From Acanthaster planci (taxonomy: Eukaryota; Echinodermata; Asteroidea; Valvatida; Acanthasteridae): a stretch of DNA of 64,000 nucleotides. The DNA is taken from contig NW_019091488.1 of NCBI RefSeq assembly GCF_001949145.1, positions 427,494 through 491,493 of the forward strand, in the 5' to 3' direction. The notes beneath the pieces were generated by a model that saw only the letters and a list, made by a program, of their open reading frames with translations, was not told the origin of the DNA and searched no databases. This document shows positions 1 through 13,486 of the stretch, in pieces. The number at the start of each line of letters is the position of its first letter. The first letter of the stretch is position 1. Both the position numbers and the translations under genes were made by a program.

Positions 1-114
1 AGGATACATATGGAGCCCCCCCCCCTTTGTGTTGGTCATTGCTTCACTGGAATCTGAGGAATTCTTTTCAGAAATCCAGGGGATGTATTAGGTACTAATA
101 GTGTCTAGAGTGTG

Positions 115-292
115 TATAGACCCTTTTCCTGTGATGTCACGATCGTGCTGGACCTATGATGTGTTGTGATGGTAATGATGCATAGTGTTGTTATGGTAAT
201 CTACATATTCAAGAAAAAAACTAGTCAAGCGTGTAGCGTTCGCACGTGCGTTTGCAACTGGTTAAAGCTATCTGTAGGAATACATACGACCA
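115..292. repeat. 178-bp direct repeat, copy A
   Basis: This stretch and 825-1003 are recognisably the same sequence in the same orientation. Both start with TATAGAC and run through GATCGTGCTGGACCTATGAT, a GTGTTGTGATGG block, a block near AATCTACMTATTCAA, then ACTAGTCAAG and a CACGTG-like segment. They differ by scattered substitutions and small indels. The offset is about 710 bp and the similarity stops at both edges, so this is a local duplication or two insertions of one repeat, not a long tandem array. No coding potential is seen. Confidence 0.8.
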
Positions 293-824
293 CCCTGGCC
301 AAGGCGGTCCACACGTGGTAGTATTATTTACATTTAGTCACGTGGGTGAAAAAGGTCTATAGCGATTTGACATATTGGGTGTACCCCTCGGTTTCATTTC
401 TTGGTGGACATAGTACGTAGGATGAGTCATCTCAAGAGATGCCAGTGTGATGAGAAGTATAGGGGCAGATGGATTTTGTCGTGGAACCAGTTGGTGGTTC
501 AAATGGGCATGTGCGCGTCCCAAAACGGCATACAAAATCGGGAAGAACACATGCAAAACCACGAGGGCGGAACAGATTAGGAAACTGACGAGGGTGGTGT
601 CAGTGACTACGATGATGTGCTGGATTGCCCAGAAAATGATGACAATGAGTGATATCCTCAAAGGTCAAGATCCCTTGCCAGAAACATCGATACTTTCTAT
701 TTCTGTACACTGTACATGTTTGGAATACTTTCCAGGCAAGGCATGCGCTTATCTTAAAAAAGTGCTCTCTTACGCTTTCCTCGTTTCCACGTTGAATAGA
801 AAGTCTGTGCACATTGTTTTCTAA

Positions 825-1003
825 TATAGACGTTTTCCAGTGATATCACGATCGTGCTGGACCTATGATGCATGTGTTGTGATGGCAATGATACATAGTG
901 TTGTGATGGTAATCTACCTATTCAAAATAAACTAGTCAAGAATGCAGTTTTCCCACGTGCACTTCCACGTGGTTGAAGCTGCCCGTAAGAGCGCATCGAG
1001 ACC
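825..1003. repeat. 178-bp direct repeat, copy B
   Basis: Second copy of the repeat at 115-292, same orientation. It has an extra GCAT after the shared CTATGAT and lacks some As of the A-run in copy A. The 530 bp between the copies is not obviously repeated and holds no recognised gene. Confidence 0.8.
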
Positions 1004-1715
1004 TTGTTGTGATGCGCTATGTAAAAACTGTGTTATTATTATTATTCTATTTGTAAGGAAACATAAAAATACTCTCACAGAAAGGCAACAAAATAAAGCC
1101 TTCCTTACATTTCCGGGAAGTGCATGGAGGGTGATTTATCATTTGCACGTACAGGGTTACTATCGTGAAAATGGTGGTAATTTCTTATCTTGCTTCAAGA
1201 ACACAACATCCAAGGAACTTACCTTTCATAAAGACGTAGGCCAGCGAGGACAACAAGTTTTTTTCAATTCATTTGCACTTAATTAATAAGGTTAGGCACA
1301 TAGTTTTTGTACGCACTGGAAAATTTGGGTATCTATCAGGACAACAAAGTTCTAAAATTACAAATTATAGTCGCACCAAGTGCAATGATCATCTTGTTTT
1401 AGAAATATTTTGGTTTCCTGATATTTATCAAGAAACTAAAGTCGAAACATTGTTCTCTTGGTGGAAAATTAAACGCAAACACCTCTCTCGATCAGAAATG
1501 TAACAAATATTATTCAATATACATGCATGGCAAAATCATAATTTTAAGTCCTTTTTGGGAATCCTACAATACATCAACAAGAATGACTTCCTTATCAAAA
1601 AGCTTTCCCCTTCCTGTTTTTTAAAGTGTTTATCCGTTTGGAATAATCCCACATGCTCAACGTTTTATTTGTGACCATGTTTTTATTCTCAAGGTACAAC
1701 TGACTACTCTCGTCA
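1004..1715. other. Gene-free AT-rich stretch
   Basis: Short open frames only, none resembling a known protein. No repeat, RNA gene or strong motif was recognised. Confidence 0.5.
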
Positions 1716-1995
1716 ATGAAAAGAGTAAAATCCTTACTCTCAAAAAGCGTGAATTTCTTTTAAAAAAAAACTAACAAAAGAGTGAAAACCAATCTAAAAG
1801 GGTCGAATGTCCACTCTTACGAGGAGCCGTGTAAGACACAACTCCAAAAAGAGTCCTTTATATGGCTTCGGTTTTTGAGTAATTTTCACCCTTTTGGAAT
1901 AGTTTGCAGTCTTTTTAAAGTGGTTTTGGCTCTTTTGAAGTGGATTTGTAAGGGACTCACTCTTTTGAAAGTGATGTTTTTGCTCTTTGCCTTTA
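1716..1995. repeat. AT-rich foldback built of AAAAGAGTGAA / CTCTTTTGAAGTG motifs
   Basis: The left part carries several degenerate AAAAGAGTGAAA-like words. The right part carries their complement repeatedly (CACTCTTTTGAAAGTG, GGCTCTTTTGAAGTGG, CACCCTTTTGGAA), spaced roughly 20-25 bp apart. The layout is an inverted repeat made of degenerate short tandem units, as in foldback or MITE-like elements. Boundaries are approximate and the family is not identified. Confidence 0.5.
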
Positions 1996-3292
1996 GATAG
2001 TAAGTATCGTAGGTGCTGTCAGTCGAAGTAGGTGTTATCTTAGCTTTATTATCTTTTTAATATGTTTCTGAGAGGAAAAACAAACAGCGCTAGGTGCCAT
2101 TTCGAAATAACGGCCAGTGTTTTTGTAATTCACTGAAGCACTGTGTAGAAGTTGAAAAAGACGGATTTAATTTCGAAACCGGAGGAATTAAGCAATACCC
2201 AGGTAGTGAGCCAACGTGACGGATAAAAAGATCGTGTCTACATTGGCGGGCGGGAGTGTGTTCAAGTGTTTCAGTCAATTAGATTTGGTTTTTTCAATCA
2301 ATAAAGACGCTCAACTTGAGACTTATGAGATGGGTCTCGTCACACTCTCTTTCAGCAATCTGCTTACGTGCAAGTTTTTTTGAGTGGGCTTACAATGCAA
2401 CAACAGGGAAGTAAACATAAGTTTCACCCAGACCTGCTAGTTAAACAGACTGAGAAACTCGTCTTACCATTTTTCCTGCTCTTTTCTTTTTGTGTCTTTC
2501 TTGAAATATCTACACATTCAGAAGCAGTGCACGAAGGAATGTGCGCATAAAGGCAGCTCTGGTTGGCTGACACCAAACTTTCCTGAAAGCTTTGCAACTT
2601 GTAACAAAGTGAAACGACACCAAAAAGTGAAAATTAGGAGATCCTTGCTTGTAGCATAAAACTATAATTCGCTGAATTCTGAAGGTCGAAAACGTCAGTT
2701 CAGTTCATCAGAGTTTGTTCTCCCCAAGAACTGATCGAGGTCCATCATGTTTTTGTGCTTGGCAGGAGTTAATGTCTCACCTTGAAAAGCACGCTACTGC
2801 GTACTTGTAACTCATTAAACAGGAACATTGTTGAATCTTTCAGGGTAATCGTTTCATTCTCCACTTATCAAAAGTGTGGTTCAGTATTGGATTAGCGCAA
2901 TAACTCAAGTGAGATGTGTCGCGCGAATTGCAATGCATTTCTTATGAAGGATATTACCTTTCTCCAAAGCAGTTTTGTAAACAACTGAATGCACCTTATG
3001 TAGAGAATGCTCGCCGTCAAATGCAAACAGCACGAAGTTTCGAATCCCTATGGGCAAAATCAAATCAAATCAAACATTGCAGGAGGGCTGGGCGCCTAAT
3101 GTGAGGACCCGTAGTAAATTCGCATTGAAATGCCAACTTGCTGTATTCACAACCGGAACCATGTACATTATCAAGGAGATGTTAACTTAATCATGCGAGC
3201 TGTGGTCTGAGCTGCCTGCCTAATATTCCTTTCTTTTCTGATTACATGAAGCTGTAGTATCAGCCAAAATGTACATATTGCCTGATATTTGC
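1996..3292. other. Gene-free stretch
   Basis: No recognised gene, RNA or repeat. All open frames are short and without familiar domains. Confidence 0.5.
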
Positions 3293-3322
3293 AACGAAAT
3301 ATGAATATATTCATATTTCGTT
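3293..3322. repeat. Perfect 30-bp palindrome
   Basis: The half-site AACGAAATATGAATA is followed directly by its exact reverse complement, with no spacer and no mismatch. It can form a 15-bp cruciform arm. It lies in unique AT-rich DNA without an obvious element around it. Confidence 0.9.
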
Positions 3323-5129
3323 GGAAATGTGCGCTCGACTCAACTCGACAATGACGTATACGATTGCGTGACAGTTACCAGACGTGTTCAATCCTGCACA
3401 GTCTCCCCCTGCACAGACAACACATTCCGTCCGCGCCAAGCTATTTCTGCAACAATTCCGCTAGCGTATATAAAATTCAAACTAATTTCGTGAAACCTGC
3501 ACGTGCCGTTGTCGAGAAATGTCACATTTTCGTTTCGAGGTGGTGCAGTATGTTGAATTTTTTTTTTTTTACATAACATGGATCATCCATACAAGGTGAA
3601 AAGTGTTCAGTCACTGCGGACTATATGGCGTGCATGGCGCGTGGATAATGGAAAGTCCAACGCTACAAAAATCCTTGCATGTATTTCGAATGGATTACGC
3701 CTCACAAAGTGTATTCAGCCTGAGGGATTCTTCTGGATTCTGGATAAATTTCAGTGAAAAAGTACATTACCGAGTGGGGCGGCATAGGTCCGCTGAAAGT
3801 GATTCTACAAAAGAGCGAGGTTTGGATCTCAAAAATTCAATCATATATAGTTGTTGCACTATAAACCGAAAAGCCGACAAGTTAACATACAGTGTAATCA
3901 AGGTTGAAAGAGTTGTTGTTAGAGGTAGCGTTGAAAGAGTTCATTGATATTTTACTCTACGCTGTCATTCCCGCGTGCATTAAAAATTGACCTGACAGCT
4001 GACACCATGGTTGAACACACTTATTGTAGGCATACTAGAATTCTTTAGAGCCAAGATGACCCGTGATGGATCTGTGAAACTGATGTAACTTGACATGCCC
4101 GAAACTCAGCCTATCTAGTTTATGCAAGTGAACAAGGTTTTGATTTATGACTGCACCGACATACAATATCCATCCGACGTTTTGGGCAGCATACCTAGGA
4201 GCAAAAGTCTCATAAGCTAGGACCGTCATACTTTTTTCTTTTACTTAATTTTTTTTTTTTTGGGGGGGGAGCTAAGACGCTATTCCCTGATATGTGATTG
4301 AAGAAAAACATCATATTGGCACTTCTGTAAAGGGCCCTACTTGATATAGAGTTTTACCTGAGAACGTTATCTGTGAAACATCCCAGTCCGATTAAGTTAA
4401 ATATTAGAAGACTGTGCGACATCTGTCCTTTTGGTTACTCTGTTTGAAAAGTGTACCTTTTAGCTATTTCAAAATTCTAATGCTTTTCCTTGCTGAAACG
4501 GACGCTGTTGCAGCGAGGCCATGGCATTTCCGTTAAAAGCGTGAACCTGCAATTTAGTCGTTGAAAAGAAAATCTGTGATTGAATTTTGCCTACTGGCCT
4601 GCTGTGATGAAATAAGAAAAACGAATCACCCAATGGAGACAATGTTTACAACGGCAAAAAGCCAATATCTAGGCATTTTTTTTCAGAAATGAAATGGCTG
4701 TAGCAGAGAGATGATAACATCTCATCAGTCCTGCTTACAAAGTGTTCGAATTCGCCCGTAAGCACAGAAATAAAGAGGTACTAAATTGCCCCTAGAATGG
4801 CAAAAAAATTCATTTTTAAAAAGACAAAGAGAAATACTGAATAACTGTATTAAAAAATTGCGTTGGCCCCTTCAAAGTTTGTTAAAAAATACCCTGCCAA
4901 TGAGACTGTCTTTGAAAACATTTGCACAAGTACTTCTGATGCTGCATTGGTGATGATTTCAACGTGTAGCATTACTCTGTTGGAGATTAAGTAACTCGAC
5001 ATGGGACTTAATCGTTCAGTGGCGCGGATGTTGTGCTATTAAGCTATCCTGCTTCTGCCTTATTCAGAACAAAACGCAGACACTGAAGTTGATAACACAC
5101 CGAGGAGCTTCGGTCTAGCTGAGCGATAC
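3323..5129. other. Gene-free stretch
   Basis: AT-leaning unique sequence with homopolymer T/G runs near 4247-4269. No gene or repeat family was recognised. Confidence 0.5.
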
Positions 5130-5560
5130 ATCGTTGGGATGCTGGCTCAAGTGCCTGGCTCACATGACGGGCTCAAATCAGCTCGGCGATCGAATCCGGA
5201 AGCTGATCTCGAGCAATCCCCCGACGACCGCAAGCCGGGCTCTCGCTCATGCATCCTTTTCCTTCGATCGAGACGGTCGGAAGCCCACCCCACGGTTCTG
5301 TAGGCCCCAGATATGTCGTCCAATCGAAAGGAAGCCCTTGTCAGCCAAGCGCGGCCAAGTGTGGCCTATATCCGCTGAGTACACACAGCACTATGCGCTC
5401 CCTGCCCCAGGTCCCCCCTCCCCCAGGCATGCTTCAATATTGATCGGTATTGGTTGGGTCCCGGGGCCTTTCCACTAGCCTTTACACGCCCCTCTCACAA
5501 TGGCCGCGTAATTAGGTCCATCCCAGCGATCGGCATATGACAAGCAAATCTGTCCCCCTA
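5130..5560. other. GC/CpG-rich pocket
   Basis: GC and CpG density rise sharply against the flanks. Overlapping open frames here are a by-product of high GC and show no recognisable protein. It could be a regulatory element or a decayed repeat, and the sequence does not decide. A word GATCGAATCC near 5188 resembles a Pol III B box, but no matching A box at the right spacing is convincing. Confidence 0.35.
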
Positions 5561-8500
5561 AACTCTCCCGAGACTACCCACCGACTTTCCGAGGACGTCA
5601 TGTTTCCTCACTCCCAGTGATTACTTTGAATTGGAATGAAAATTGCGAAATATTACCCCGTTCCGACCCCCTCATGAAATAATAAACACTACACACACGT
5701 CTGGGCCATGTGTATTTGGGCTCCGAATAAACTTGGTCTTGTCCAAATGTCACTATTCTGTTTACGACAGGCAGAGTTGCTCGATCAATGTCGATTTTAA
5801 AGAGACTCACCTCTCTGACTTTCTCGGCTGAAACACTCCACTTAACAAGCATCCAGTTTATTATTTCGCAATTTAATACGATTATGCAATCCAGTCAGGA
5901 TCTTATTCAAAAGCTGGAAATGGATATCCCCAAACTTACAACCGATGCCCCTTAAAATTCATGTACAATTCCGTCCTTACTTTGCGTTGTTTGGAAGATG
6001 AATGTGGTAACTGGCAGCCGAATTGCCAACTCCCATTTACAGTTTCATGACACGGCACAGTCTATTTGTTGCATTAAATGCCGGCGATCTCGGCGGTCTT
6101 CACGGTACGTGCCCGCATAATAAATGGCAAATGTTGATTGTACTTCCCCATTGCCCTCTCCAAGTGCTCCTCTGGGTAATATTGTCCGACCATCATCCCT
6201 TGGAAAACAGCAGATGCTAATCCTACGTGGAGATGTGGCACCGGGATACGGTCACCAATAAGGTCTCAAGTACTCCCCGGAGAACGCCAATAAATGTCCG
6301 CATATCAATCCTTCGTCGCCATCAACTGGCAAAAAAATATATATACAGTCGATTTTGGCGTGAAATGGCCAGCCTCTGGACGTGTACCAGCCGAGATGTT
6401 TGTTCACAGGCTTGGCAAATATGCTTGAGCTGCTGACGCTGGTCTTAAAATGCGGTAAACCGAGAAGAAAGCGCGTGCAAGACTGCTATGGTGCGCAATT
6501 ACCGCGAAAAACAGCCACCCTCACCCTTATCCAACTATAAAGGGATAAGATGAAGGCTATTTTCATTCTCTGGTCTATGAACGTGGAAGGGATTAAAAGC
6601 ACAACAGCAATGCAGCCTTTAATACACGTGATCATCTTAATTGATGCTGTGAAATGTGATAGTTGTACCATATTTTGAGGGCAAAATGGTAAAAAAAACA
6701 TCGTGAAATGACAGAATGAATGGCATGGAACATTCAATCGGTCATTGAATAAAATTAGTTCTTTCCACAGCACGAATTTGAAACATGCATTAGTTGTTCA
6801 TAACACATCCAATGTTCTCTTTTGTGTTCTAGTCGCTCTAGTTTCCTCTATCAGTCCGCTGGGCAGAAACTGCTACACGAAGTGGTCACGGTCCGATAGC
6901 GAATATCAGTCCATTTCACCATACGTGCCTAGCCTAGGTGTCTTTACAAACTACTTTTGTCGTTTGAAGCATCAGCGTTATATGTACCACTTCATTAGAC
7001 ATTTTAGCAGTTCATCAAACAATTTTCTTTAAATATTTCCTTGTTTTGACTAAAATGATTCCGTGCATGCCTGCGCGGTTATTTTAGCGCTGTTTGTTGG
7101 TGTGCACGCGCGTACCATGATTCGGCGCCAATGTTTTATGTCGGTGGTCTGCAATTCCCCAATCAAACGACGAGGATTTATCCTTGCATTAGACAATGTA
7201 TTGGAGTGTGGTTTCTGTCTCCGTCAAAGTCATCATGATATACACAGGATATTATTCCACCGTTCCTAAGCGCCAGAAAGGTTTAGCCCCCATTCTGATT
7301 CAAAACAGCTGACGACGTTCTTTATCAACCAATTTTCTTTTGTCGACTTTTACATAGGCCTAGTTGTTATTTGTATGTATCTATCGTCATTATTTGAAGG
7401 GTTGTACCATCTCTTCAAGCTCCAGCTCCTGTTTGACACATAGATTTCACAGACCAAAACCTCTTTCTTCAATCGCTGTAAGGCTTCGCGCTCTTTAACC
7501 ATCATGTTCATGTCGGGTACTACCCGCTCCACGTTTCGCACATTCGACAACCCGTCTGAATCGATGAAAAGATTCCGCCAGATTTAGCGAAGCCAGGAAT
7601 CCCATCAGTGACCAGTCTGTCATCGCTGGTAATAACCGAGGAATGTTCCCAGCGAGAAAAATGTTAATGGGCTGTTTTCCCCTCTTTCCCAAAGAACATC
7701 TTCAGAGGGGCACTGCCCGTTGGTAACTTGTTCATCAAGGCTTATGGGGATCAGCGCGAGGGAACCTTCACCGCAGAGAGGAGAAAAGAGGCTTTATTAC
7801 CTTGAAGTCATTATCTGCATCCTTCAGTGGCAGTCAGAGGTCCATCAGTGGAGATAAAGAAAAGAGCTTGAAAATGGGTCTTAGCGTAGTGGCGCCGTGT
7901 TCTCTCCAGAGAGCACCAAGCAGACACGCAGTTGCTCAGGAAGAGACGATTTGTATACGCAGAACTCAGCTGGACAGGGCGTCTGAGTTACATCTGCACC
8001 ATGAGTCCGGTTGTTTGGAGGAAACAAAATCCGCAGTACATTTGTTGTTTAAGTGAAGCGGCGCGTGCAGAGCAAAACTTCTGCTGTCTTATTTGGTCAC
8101 CGTGGATCGTAAGATATTGATTAGACTGCAATCAAATGAATGCCATGATTATCACAGGGGAATATTATCCGATGGTCCGATGTTCATGTTTCCCATTGAG
8201 TAGCACTTTGACAGATTTATTAAAGTCCTTTTACAGAATTGCTAAACTCCTCATTGAAAAATTCACCGCTAAAGGTTTTTGACAAGAGGGCAGTGTTCCA
8301 GAATTCATTGCTGCGACAACAAACTTCTAGCGAGTTTTATATAATAAAGCACACTTTGTTTTGCAACATAATATAAAGGCATTTGAAGGCGATGGAAACT
8401 GATTTCCATTTAAGACTGTTTTCTCCACTTCTTTGCCAATACCGCAACTTTAGAAAGCATTTGGATGAAAGTACTGACAAAACATACCATTGACTTTTGC

Positions 8501-10084
8501 TGTTGTTTTACCAGACTGGCCAATTTTATGCTTTGTAAGTTACCACAGCTGTCATTCAACTTACTTGTTTAATGTTTTGCGTTCACATTTTTAAAACAAA
8601 GAAGAGTTTTCTATGGTTTAAGCGAAGATTTCGCCATTTGTTTTGCGTAAACCCTTGGGCTAGTGCGCCAACAACTCACATAACGCAGCTTACCATGGCT
8701 AAGAGTAGTCTGTACCTTGTTGTGTAATATGCCTCTTTCAAAGTAAGACGCAATGTATTACAATAGCTTCGCACGACACCCCAAAATGGTGCCTGTAACA
8801 GACTTTGGTATTTAAAACGCACTGTTCTCTTCAACACAACAGCGTAACGGGTTGGAATTTTTTCACAGATGGACTGAGGCTGTTATAAGTTACTTCCTTT
8901 CAAGCAAGATATTTCAAGGATTCATCGGCAGTCCCATTTTGGTGATTTTACCAATGGGTATCCTACCTTTAAGATAATAATCACCACATAGCTTTATGAC
9001 ATTAGCGCCATACGTGCATGCACCATTGCTGAGCTACAATAAGACCACACTTAATTACGGCTGCACGTGCTACGGTATTCCGCTATAGACATTGCAACGG
9101 TATAATCCACGCTTATCTGTATGGTTTCTTCGCAACTCTCGGACTCTTGCGTAGCACGTACCATTATGGGAGAACGGTTTCTGAACCATCCCTTTTTTAA
9201 GCTCTTTTGTTCAGCAACTCATAAAGTGTTGTCTGCTCTCCGGAAAATTTATTTCTTCACCTCTAAAGCACCAAAATGATGATTGGAACGTCAGGCCTGA
9301 AAAACGGCAATAGAACATGACTTTATTACGACCTCTGTCGTAGCAGCAACAGGTTTAATGTCTGAACTGAATATATTGGTAATTTAAACATCTCCATTAA
9401 TGAATGAGTCGATGCCACAAACGCAACTTGCATCCTTAATTGTGGATATTTTCCAGATGAGTCAATTTGGTATTTCAAACAGTAAAGTCGTTCTGGAATG
9501 AAGCGTGTGGGCAGATCGTTCATGCGTATGAAGCCGCGCAGATAGGAAAGACCTCGCACGCGCATTCCAATGACCGCGGACGCGCTTCACTTTGGGCATA
9601 CGCTGTTGGGAATACTTGAGTGGCTTGTTAAGCCAATCTGTAAGATACCAACAACTTGAAAGGAACCTGCATTAAGTGCAAGTAAAGTAGTTACCAAAAA
9701 GTGTATTACGCTACTGCCACGTATTCTACCTTGGGTTTTAAACGGTCATGCCCATTGCTTTCATACGCCGATTGTTTGAATGTAAAAAAAAAGAAAAAAG
9801 GGCTTTTCCTTATTACTTCTTACAATCAAGGTGGCTAGGACTAAATCAATTCTCAGGCGTAGTGCTCTGTCACGAAAGATATACCCGCATTATGACAATT
9901 TGTCATTTCTAATACAATCGCTCCATCCGTTTGCTAATGGTTTGATCACGCGGCCACCGGATCTCGTTCTCATCAAAAGAAATCAGCCAGAATTAATCAA
10001 CATCATGACCTTTCTGGTATGAGCGTGTTTCATGAGGTAATTGCCCTAGACGTCTGAAAAAATGGCATTAATACTTTAATTGCC
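5561..10084. other. Long gene-free stretch
   Basis: About 4.5 kb of mostly unique sequence of moderate GC. No coding exon, RNA gene or repeat family could be supported. One TAGGCCTA octamer lies at 7355-7362. Confidence 0.5.
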
Positions 10085-10450
10085 CGGTCCGATTCGATCA
10101 GCAAGGGGCGGACTTCAGCGGCTTTGCGTCACCCACGATTACACGCAGGGTGCGCTCCCTTCTGCACAAACAGACAGGTATTGACAGAAGTGAGTCGGGA
10201 GGTAAGATTTCAATGTAGAGTTGGCCGTGTCTGTTGCCCGTCAATAATCCGGTAAAACGGAGCAGAGAGAGGGACCGTGAATGGACAGACCTCGGTCGTC
10301 CTTCAGGAGGTTGGGCCACTGACCAAGGCTGAACTCCTCCACCGAGCTCCCGCGGGAGACGGAAGCGAGTGCCACTTGGCTTTTTAGCTCCCTCTTCGGC
10401 CCCTCGCTATCAGCGCAGCGGATAGCACACCGATCATCTTTCGTTTCAAG
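10085..10450. other. GC/CpG-rich pocket, possible regulatory island
   Basis: CpG-rich sequence against AT-rich flanks, with no recognisable open frame product. Such isolated CpG-rich unique patches in invertebrate non-coding DNA are often conserved regulatory elements. That is an inference only. Confidence 0.3.
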
Positions 10451-13400
10451 AAAGATGCCACGCGTTCCTTTTCAGTATTAGCGGGAAACTCAATTTGTTC
10501 ATAGGTTCCTAACGGCAACAAAAAAGGTTTTGTGACACACTTATTTCACGAGCAAAAAGTATTTTAATCAATCTTGGTGTTGTGGTTTCGAGCGTACTGT
10601 ACTAATTGGTAACCTCCGCATCGTTCCTGTGATTGTGTTGAATGCTTCGTAGCTGTACGTTGTAAATCTCTCATATTCCCAAATGTATGGATTCATGAAC
10701 TTTCTGTCCCACTTTAATACGTCAGTGTATCACAAATTGAAAAATATTTGGCGAATGTATTTGCATGAGTCATGGGAGAGGTATAAGTCGCGTGTGTTTA
10801 ATGAAACAATGAAGGGTAAGATACTGTCTGACGCGAGTTATGTTTTGGTCTGTTTAATTTGCCCCACGGCTACATTTAGCAGTGTACAGTCACGGACCAT
10901 TATCAGCTCGTGCAGTTCATTAGCGTAACCGTAAAACATTTTTTGAGTAAAATTCTTCATGCAATGGCACTTTGATTATCTGCTGCTTAAGCGATCGTAC
11001 ACGTAATGGTTTCAAACTTAAGTGAGAACTCTCTTCTTGATAAGATGTTTTGAACGAAACCCTCTGAACCACAGGTTTAAACAAAGGGGTGGTCGACATT
11101 GTGGAGTACGTGTGGCTAAGAGCTTGTTGACAAGACATTTCAGTCAGCAACCTTGCTCTTGCATATATTACATATATTCATTACACAAATACTTGGCGTT
11201 AATGCAAAACGTCTGGTATACAGGCGAAAGGTTAAAGCAAGTGTGGGTCAAAGAAGTGACTGATCGTAACATTGTTCGAGTGAATTTAGTCTGGTGGTCT
11301 GAATGTAGTCTGGCGTATGAATTGTGTCCTAATTGTGTCATGCGTCATAATTTCATGGCTCTGTGAATCACACAGAAATGTTTTTCGTTTTCTTGAATTA
11401 AGGACCTATATTGATTTCCTCAGCCTCTTGCACACGGGACGAAAAGATTTTTAGTATTCATCTTGTGCGTTGAAAAAAATTACCCTTAACCGTGGCAGCT
11501 TTTGGTGGCTTAAAGAAAAAAGGGAAGAATAGTGAAGCATCTGGGGAGAAAATTGCAAGAATATTTTGTACCCCGGCTGTACTTTTTATATCAATGGGAT
11601 GGTTTTGCTCCTCGTCTGCATGCGCATATAAATTTCTATCTATGAGTAGTTGCCTCTTTCGTGCGTCAGACTCTATAAGGAAATTAGGTCTTGAGATTAT
11701 TGTATACGTGGCTCTGTGGAGCGTTTTTCACAAAACGGATGTGAAACAATCGGTCAGTTCTTAGATTCTTTTTACTGCTTGATCAACAAGGGGTACTTTT
11801 GAATGCTGCTACGTAAAAACATATACTCCTGGGAAGTTTTAAGCATGATCATAAAATACTAACAGTGTGATCGGTGTTATAAACAGCCCTCACTGTCACT
11901 TCGGACTGTTATCAGTGACTGGTCCTGAAGCTCGTTATAAGCCACGAAATGAAAACCTTTCCACTTCATCTTTATCCCCTTATTAATGTCCTCAACTAAA
12001 AGTTCTCGGCAAGATGAATGGAAAAACACGCAATTTGTTTCCTGAAATTGCTGCGCAATATATATGCATGTCTGACTTTGTCATCGGAGAGTGCCGTTGA
12101 ATCACAGTTGGTGTATTCGTGTGAGCGGATTTAATTTTAAAGTCTTGTGCTGGAAATGTGACTGCGGTGGACATCAGGTTTTTTGAGTTTTGATATGCCT
12201 TGTGTAGGTCTCAGTTTACAACCGCTAAAGAGACTCTTGAAACGCACAGAAGTAGCTGTTTTCGGGAATGCTCTTGGCGAGTACATGTACATCCATATCA
12301 ACACACATTGTTATTGTCTTATCATTAACATTTACACGTCTCTTCTTCCTAGTGTATAAAAAATATGCTGTTTTCGATTAGGCCTATAAATATGCTGTTT
12401 TCGAGCAGTAATTTTGCTGTTCTCAGTGCTGCTGGGCGGCAACTCTTCCTGTGGCCGATGGATGGTAAGCCTCTGATTTGAACACCGAGCTTCTCAGCAG
12501 GACGGACATGCGATATCTTGTCGGCAAAGAGGATCTTAGCCGGTGGAGACGGGTGATCGATGGAGCTGTTGTCTGTGAAGAAGCAAGGGGAAGGGCAAGG
12601 GAGGTCTCGCTTCCTAATAAGCTTTAGCTGGACCCCCGGGGGTACGGAATAAATACATCGTGTACGGCCAGCAAAGATGCCTAGTGGTTTGATCTGTTGA
12701 TGTCATTTCCATGAACACCTGTTGACGAATAAAGGTGACTTGAAAAGAGGCTTCCTCAGTCGACTCTCCTGCTAGTCATATTAGCATATCCTTCCGGGGA
12801 ATAACCAAAGTCTTCGTCCTTTCAACACCACAACATTGCTAAACAAGTCGTTTTGTTGCCCTGAACTCAGAAATAAATTTGGTTTTTCGAAGTTTTAGCA
12901 ATATTAATCTCACAACAGTTATCAACATACCTATTGGCAACTAGTAGCGCGTCTCTCAAGGCTCCCGATTCTAAGGCTCAATTCCCGCGTGCGACCTTGC
13001 CTAATGGAATATGACAAGAAATTTGGTATTAAACATTTGCGGAACCGGTTGATTTATTATCTGAGTGACCGTATCAGGCATGGAAGTAATGACCTTTTTG
13101 AAAAAGCACTGTCTTTTTAAGACCAGTGGATTGCACTTTGCCCCGAGAAGAACCTCGCTCACTTTCTTTATGTGAAAACACCCACCAAATCATGGGAAAC
13201 AACATGCATAATATGTATGTAACATGACAACTTTAAGCCACCCAAGCTATTGCAATGAATTTGGGAGATAATGTATAGGGATTCCTTGTTCGATAGGGCA
13301 TTCAAACAAAGGGTTCATCATACATTTTGCTTACACGGCCTGTAATACAATTAAAATAAATTGTTTTCCTGATAATGAATCAGTCTCCAACTCTCGGGGC

Positions 13401-13486
13401 AGTATACCCCTAGTCTCAAAGTCAGGTGTTCTTGATCATATTAAACTAATTAAACCTAAGTGCCGTGACAGCACGTCGTAGTACCA
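10451..13486. other. Gene-free stretch with a short triplicated motif
   Basis: No gene was recognised. Around 12362-12425 the words ATATGCTGTTTTCGA, ATATGCTGTTTTCGA and TTTTGCTGTTCTCAG follow one another, a small local triplication with TAGGCCTA (12379-12386) between the first two. Confidence 0.45.

Noticed and set aside
60-82. AATTCTTTTCAGAAATCC as a histone 3' stem-loop
   Set aside because: The stem does not pair beyond four bases and lacks the GG/CC base.
5100-5200. tRNA-like sequence around GGCGATCGAATCCGG
   Set aside because: The B-box-like word has no A box at the right spacing and no acceptor stem.
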